DNA of 8,109 nucleotides from an uncultured Burkholderiales bacterium. GTDB lineage: Bacteria; Pseudomonadota; Gammaproteobacteria; Burkholderiales; Burkholderiaceae_E. Under the pieces are notes generated by a model that made no database searches, was not told the origin of the DNA, and was given only the letters and a program-made list of their open reading frames with translations. The stretch covers positions 1 to 8,109 of the forward strand of contig CAIKZV010000507.1 in the NCBI GenBank assembly GCA_903831925.1, read 5' to 3'. The translations under genes were made by a program, and so were the position numbers. Of the stretch, positions 6,642 to 8,109 are shown piece after piece (within the stretch, counting starts at the first letter, position 1; each line of letters opens with the position of its first letter).

Positions 6642-8109
6642 TCACTGAGAAGGGCTGCCGGAGGCCGGCGCACTCAGGTTGCGCTGGATGATGACCTCGT
6701 TAGGCGCGGTTTGCATCACCCGCCCGTCGGCGCCGGAACCTGGGATGGCTGGGGGGACACCCGACGAACCTGATGGCGCAAGCTGCATCCCGGGCGGGAC
6801 ACCGGGCGGGGCAACGGGTGGCACACCGTTTTGTGCCGGCGCCAGGCCGGGCGCGGCCGAGGTCGCGGCAGGCTGACCCGGCGCAGGCGGCATCACCGCC
6901 TTCCAGCGATCAACCATCGCATCATTGAAAGCAGGCGAGACGCCCGGCGGTGCCGTGCCTGCGGTACCAGGGCGCGGCGGCATCGGCGAGAGCACCGGCG
7001 GACGCAGTTGCGACTCGGGCATGATTTCGCTGGGCGTGACCCTCGAATCGCCCTGCAGCATGCGGATGTAATCGTAACGATCGGCGGTCAGGCTGTAGGA
7101 GCTGTCGGCCGAGCGCAGCACGACCGGCCGCAGAAACACCAGCAGATTGGTCTTGACCCGCTTGCGGGTGTCATAGCGAAAGAGATTGCCGATGATCGGC
7201 AGGCGACCCAGCCCCGGGACCATGCTGACGCTGCCCTCGACGCGCTCTTCAATCAGGCCGCCGAGCACCACCAGCTGACCGTCGTCGACCAGCACATTCG
7301 ATTCGATTGCCCGCTTGTTGGTGATCAGACCGGCGGCGAGCGTGGCGTCCTGCACGCTCGAGACCTCCTGGAAGATCTGCATGCGCACCGTGCCGCCTTC
7401 GGCCACCTGCGGCCGCACGCGCAGCGTGGTACCGACGTCCTTGCGCTCGATGGTCTGGAAGGGATTGATCGCGCCGGCGCCGCCGGTGGCGGTAAATGAG
7501 CCGGTAATGAAGGGGACGTTCTGGCCGATGATGATCCGCGCCTCTTCGTTGTCGAGCGTGACCAGGTTGGGCGTTGCCAGAATATTGGCGCCGGCTTCGG
7601 TCTCGAGGGCCCGCGCCAGAAATCCGAGATTGATCGGCCCGATGGTTGCTGTGCCGTTGGCCGATGTGCCGCCCAGCAGGGGCGCGGCACGCACGATGCC
7701 GACGTTCAGGCCTCGCCCCAGACTGCCGATGTTTGCCGCCGCATCGATGATGTTGGAGCCCGAGCCGCGCGGCGGCAGGTTGGTGCCGCCAATCGCCTGG
7801 TTCGCGCCATTGGTGGGCTGCGACAGGAACTGCCACTGCACACCGAGTTCGAGTGCGCGGTCGGCGCTGACCTCGACGATCAGCGACTCGATATAGACCT
7901 GCACCCGGCGCGCATCGAGCTTTTCGATCACCGCGCGCAGATTCCGGTAGACCGGCTCGGGCGCGGTGATGATGAGGGAGTTGGTGGCCGGATCTGCCGC
8001 GATCACTGCGCCGCCGGCCGACACCGCAGTCGCCGCAACGCCCAGGCTGGTTTGCGCCAGAGCGGAGGTCGCAGGCGAGGCACCGAGCTGCTGCTGACCG
8101 AGCATGCCG
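6642..8109 (-). CDS. gspD: type II secretion system secretin GspD, partial (N-terminus outside window)
   Basis: This is the C-terminal part of the outer-membrane secretin, the multimeric channel through which T2SS substrates leave the cell. The frame stays open to the window edge, so the ATG at 8105 is internal; the signal peptide and the N0-N2 domains are missing. Counting from 8105, residues about 1-65 are the end of the N3 domain with a Ser/Ala/Gln-rich loop, then DPATNSLIITA (38-48). The secretin core spans about 68-330. It includes LDARRVQVYIESLIVEVS (63-80), ATPNLVTLDNEEARI (177-191), NPFQTIERKDVGTTLRVRPQ (214-233) and the secretin signature VPGLGRLPIIGNLF (296-309). A C-terminal region of about 130 residues (about 357-487) is rich in Pro, Gly and Ala. 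Gene order D-E-F supports GspD rather than PilQ, which sits in pilM-Q operons. Confidence 0.96.
   Translation of the reverse strand, partial: GMLGQQQLGASPATSALAQTSLGVAATAVSAGGAVIAADPATNSLIITAPEPVYRNLRAVIEKLDARRVQVYIESLIVEVSADRALELGVQWQFLSQPTNGANQAIGGTNLPPRGSGSNIIDAAANIGSLGRGLNVGIVRAAPLLGGTSANGTATIGPINLGFLARALETEAGANILATPNLVTLDNEEARIIIGQNVPFITGSFTATGGAGAINPFQTIERKDVGTTLRVRPQVAEGGTVRMQIFQEVSSVQDATLAAGLITNKRAIESNVLVDDGQLVVLGGLIEERVEGSVSMVPGLGRLPIIGNLFRYDTRKRVKTNLLVFLRPVVLRSADSSYSLTADRYDYIRMLQGDSRVTPSEIMPESQLRPPVLSPMPPRPGTAGTAPPGVSPAFNDAMVDRWKAVMPPAPGQPAATSAAPGLAPAQNGVPPVAPPGVPPGMQLAPSGSSGVPPAIPGSGADGRVMQTAPNEVIIQRNLSAPASGSPSQ
6726..7001 (-). repeat. low-complexity Pro/Gly/Ala-coding tail of gspD
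   Basis: This covers about residues 369-460 of the visible GspD fragment. It is dominated by PPG, PPA and APG steps (for example VPPVAPPGVPPGM). A less biased island, FNDAMVDRWKAVMPP (393-407), interrupts it. A second ordinary-looking stretch, GRVMQTAPNEVIIQRNLS (461-478), follows just before the C-terminus. At the DNA level the GGGCGGG-type runs near 6793-6810 are imperfect repeats. The segment lies after the secretin core, where pilotin-binding S-domains occur in other GspD proteins; whether it binds a pilotin is not visible. Confidence 0.6.

Noticed and set aside
5840..6691. 283-codon open frame on the plus strand opposite gspE
   Set aside because: It is antisense to gspE, which has complete Walker A, Walker B, Asp and His boxes. 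The plus-strand translation has no domain and is rich in His, Arg and Asp, as expected for a shadow frame.
6642..8105. ATG 8105 as the true start of gspD
   Set aside because: The frame continues open to the window edge, and the first residues fall inside the N3 domain without a signal peptide, so the gene begins outside the window.

Overview
The window is GC-rich, with strong G/C bias at third codon positions, and reads as proteobacterial chromosome. The style of the type II secretion proteins and the gspD-gspE-gspF gene order suggest a betaproteobacterium, probably Burkholderiales or a relative; that placement is inference from general resemblance, not from a search. No RNA gene, insertion sequence, CRISPR array, attachment site or origin was seen.

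Left half, plus strand (263-3949): a compact three-gene cluster for a molybdenum hydroxylase of the xanthine dehydrogenase / aerobic CO dehydrogenase superfamily. It encodes an FAD subunit (263-1057), a subunit with two [2Fe-2S] clusters (1131-1613) and a molybdopterin-binding catalytic subunit (1628-3949). Together they would form a cytoplasmic (LSM)2-type enzyme. The substrate is oxidised at the Mo centre, and electrons pass through the two Fe-S clusters to FAD and then to an acceptor. The catalytic subunit carries AYRGAGR rather than the AYxCSFR signature of true (form I) CO dehydrogenase, so CO is an unlikely substrate; the real substrate cannot be read from the sequence. The first 262 bases hold no gene that can be supported.

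Right half, minus strand (8109 down to 3930): three core genes of a type II secretion system (T2SS) in the order gspD (5' end outside the window), gspE, gspF. GspD is the outer-membrane secretin channel, GspE the cytoplasmic assembly ATPase and GspF the inner-membrane platform protein. gspE and gspF overlap by one base (TGATG), and gspD lies 58 bases upstream of gspE, so they read as one operon. The remaining T2SS genes (gspC, gspG-N) are not here; they must lie beyond 8109 or elsewhere.

The two clusters converge: the last 20 bases of the hydroxylase large-subunit gene are also the last 20 bases of gspF, with no space for a terminator between them. There is no sign that the clusters are functionally linked. 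Overall this is ordinary, well-preserved core-type sequence. I found no convincing undescribed system. The points worth a second look are the form II active-site motif combined with coxMSL-type gene order, a short zinc-binding loop in GspE, a long proline-rich tail on GspD and the tail-to-tail gene overlap.
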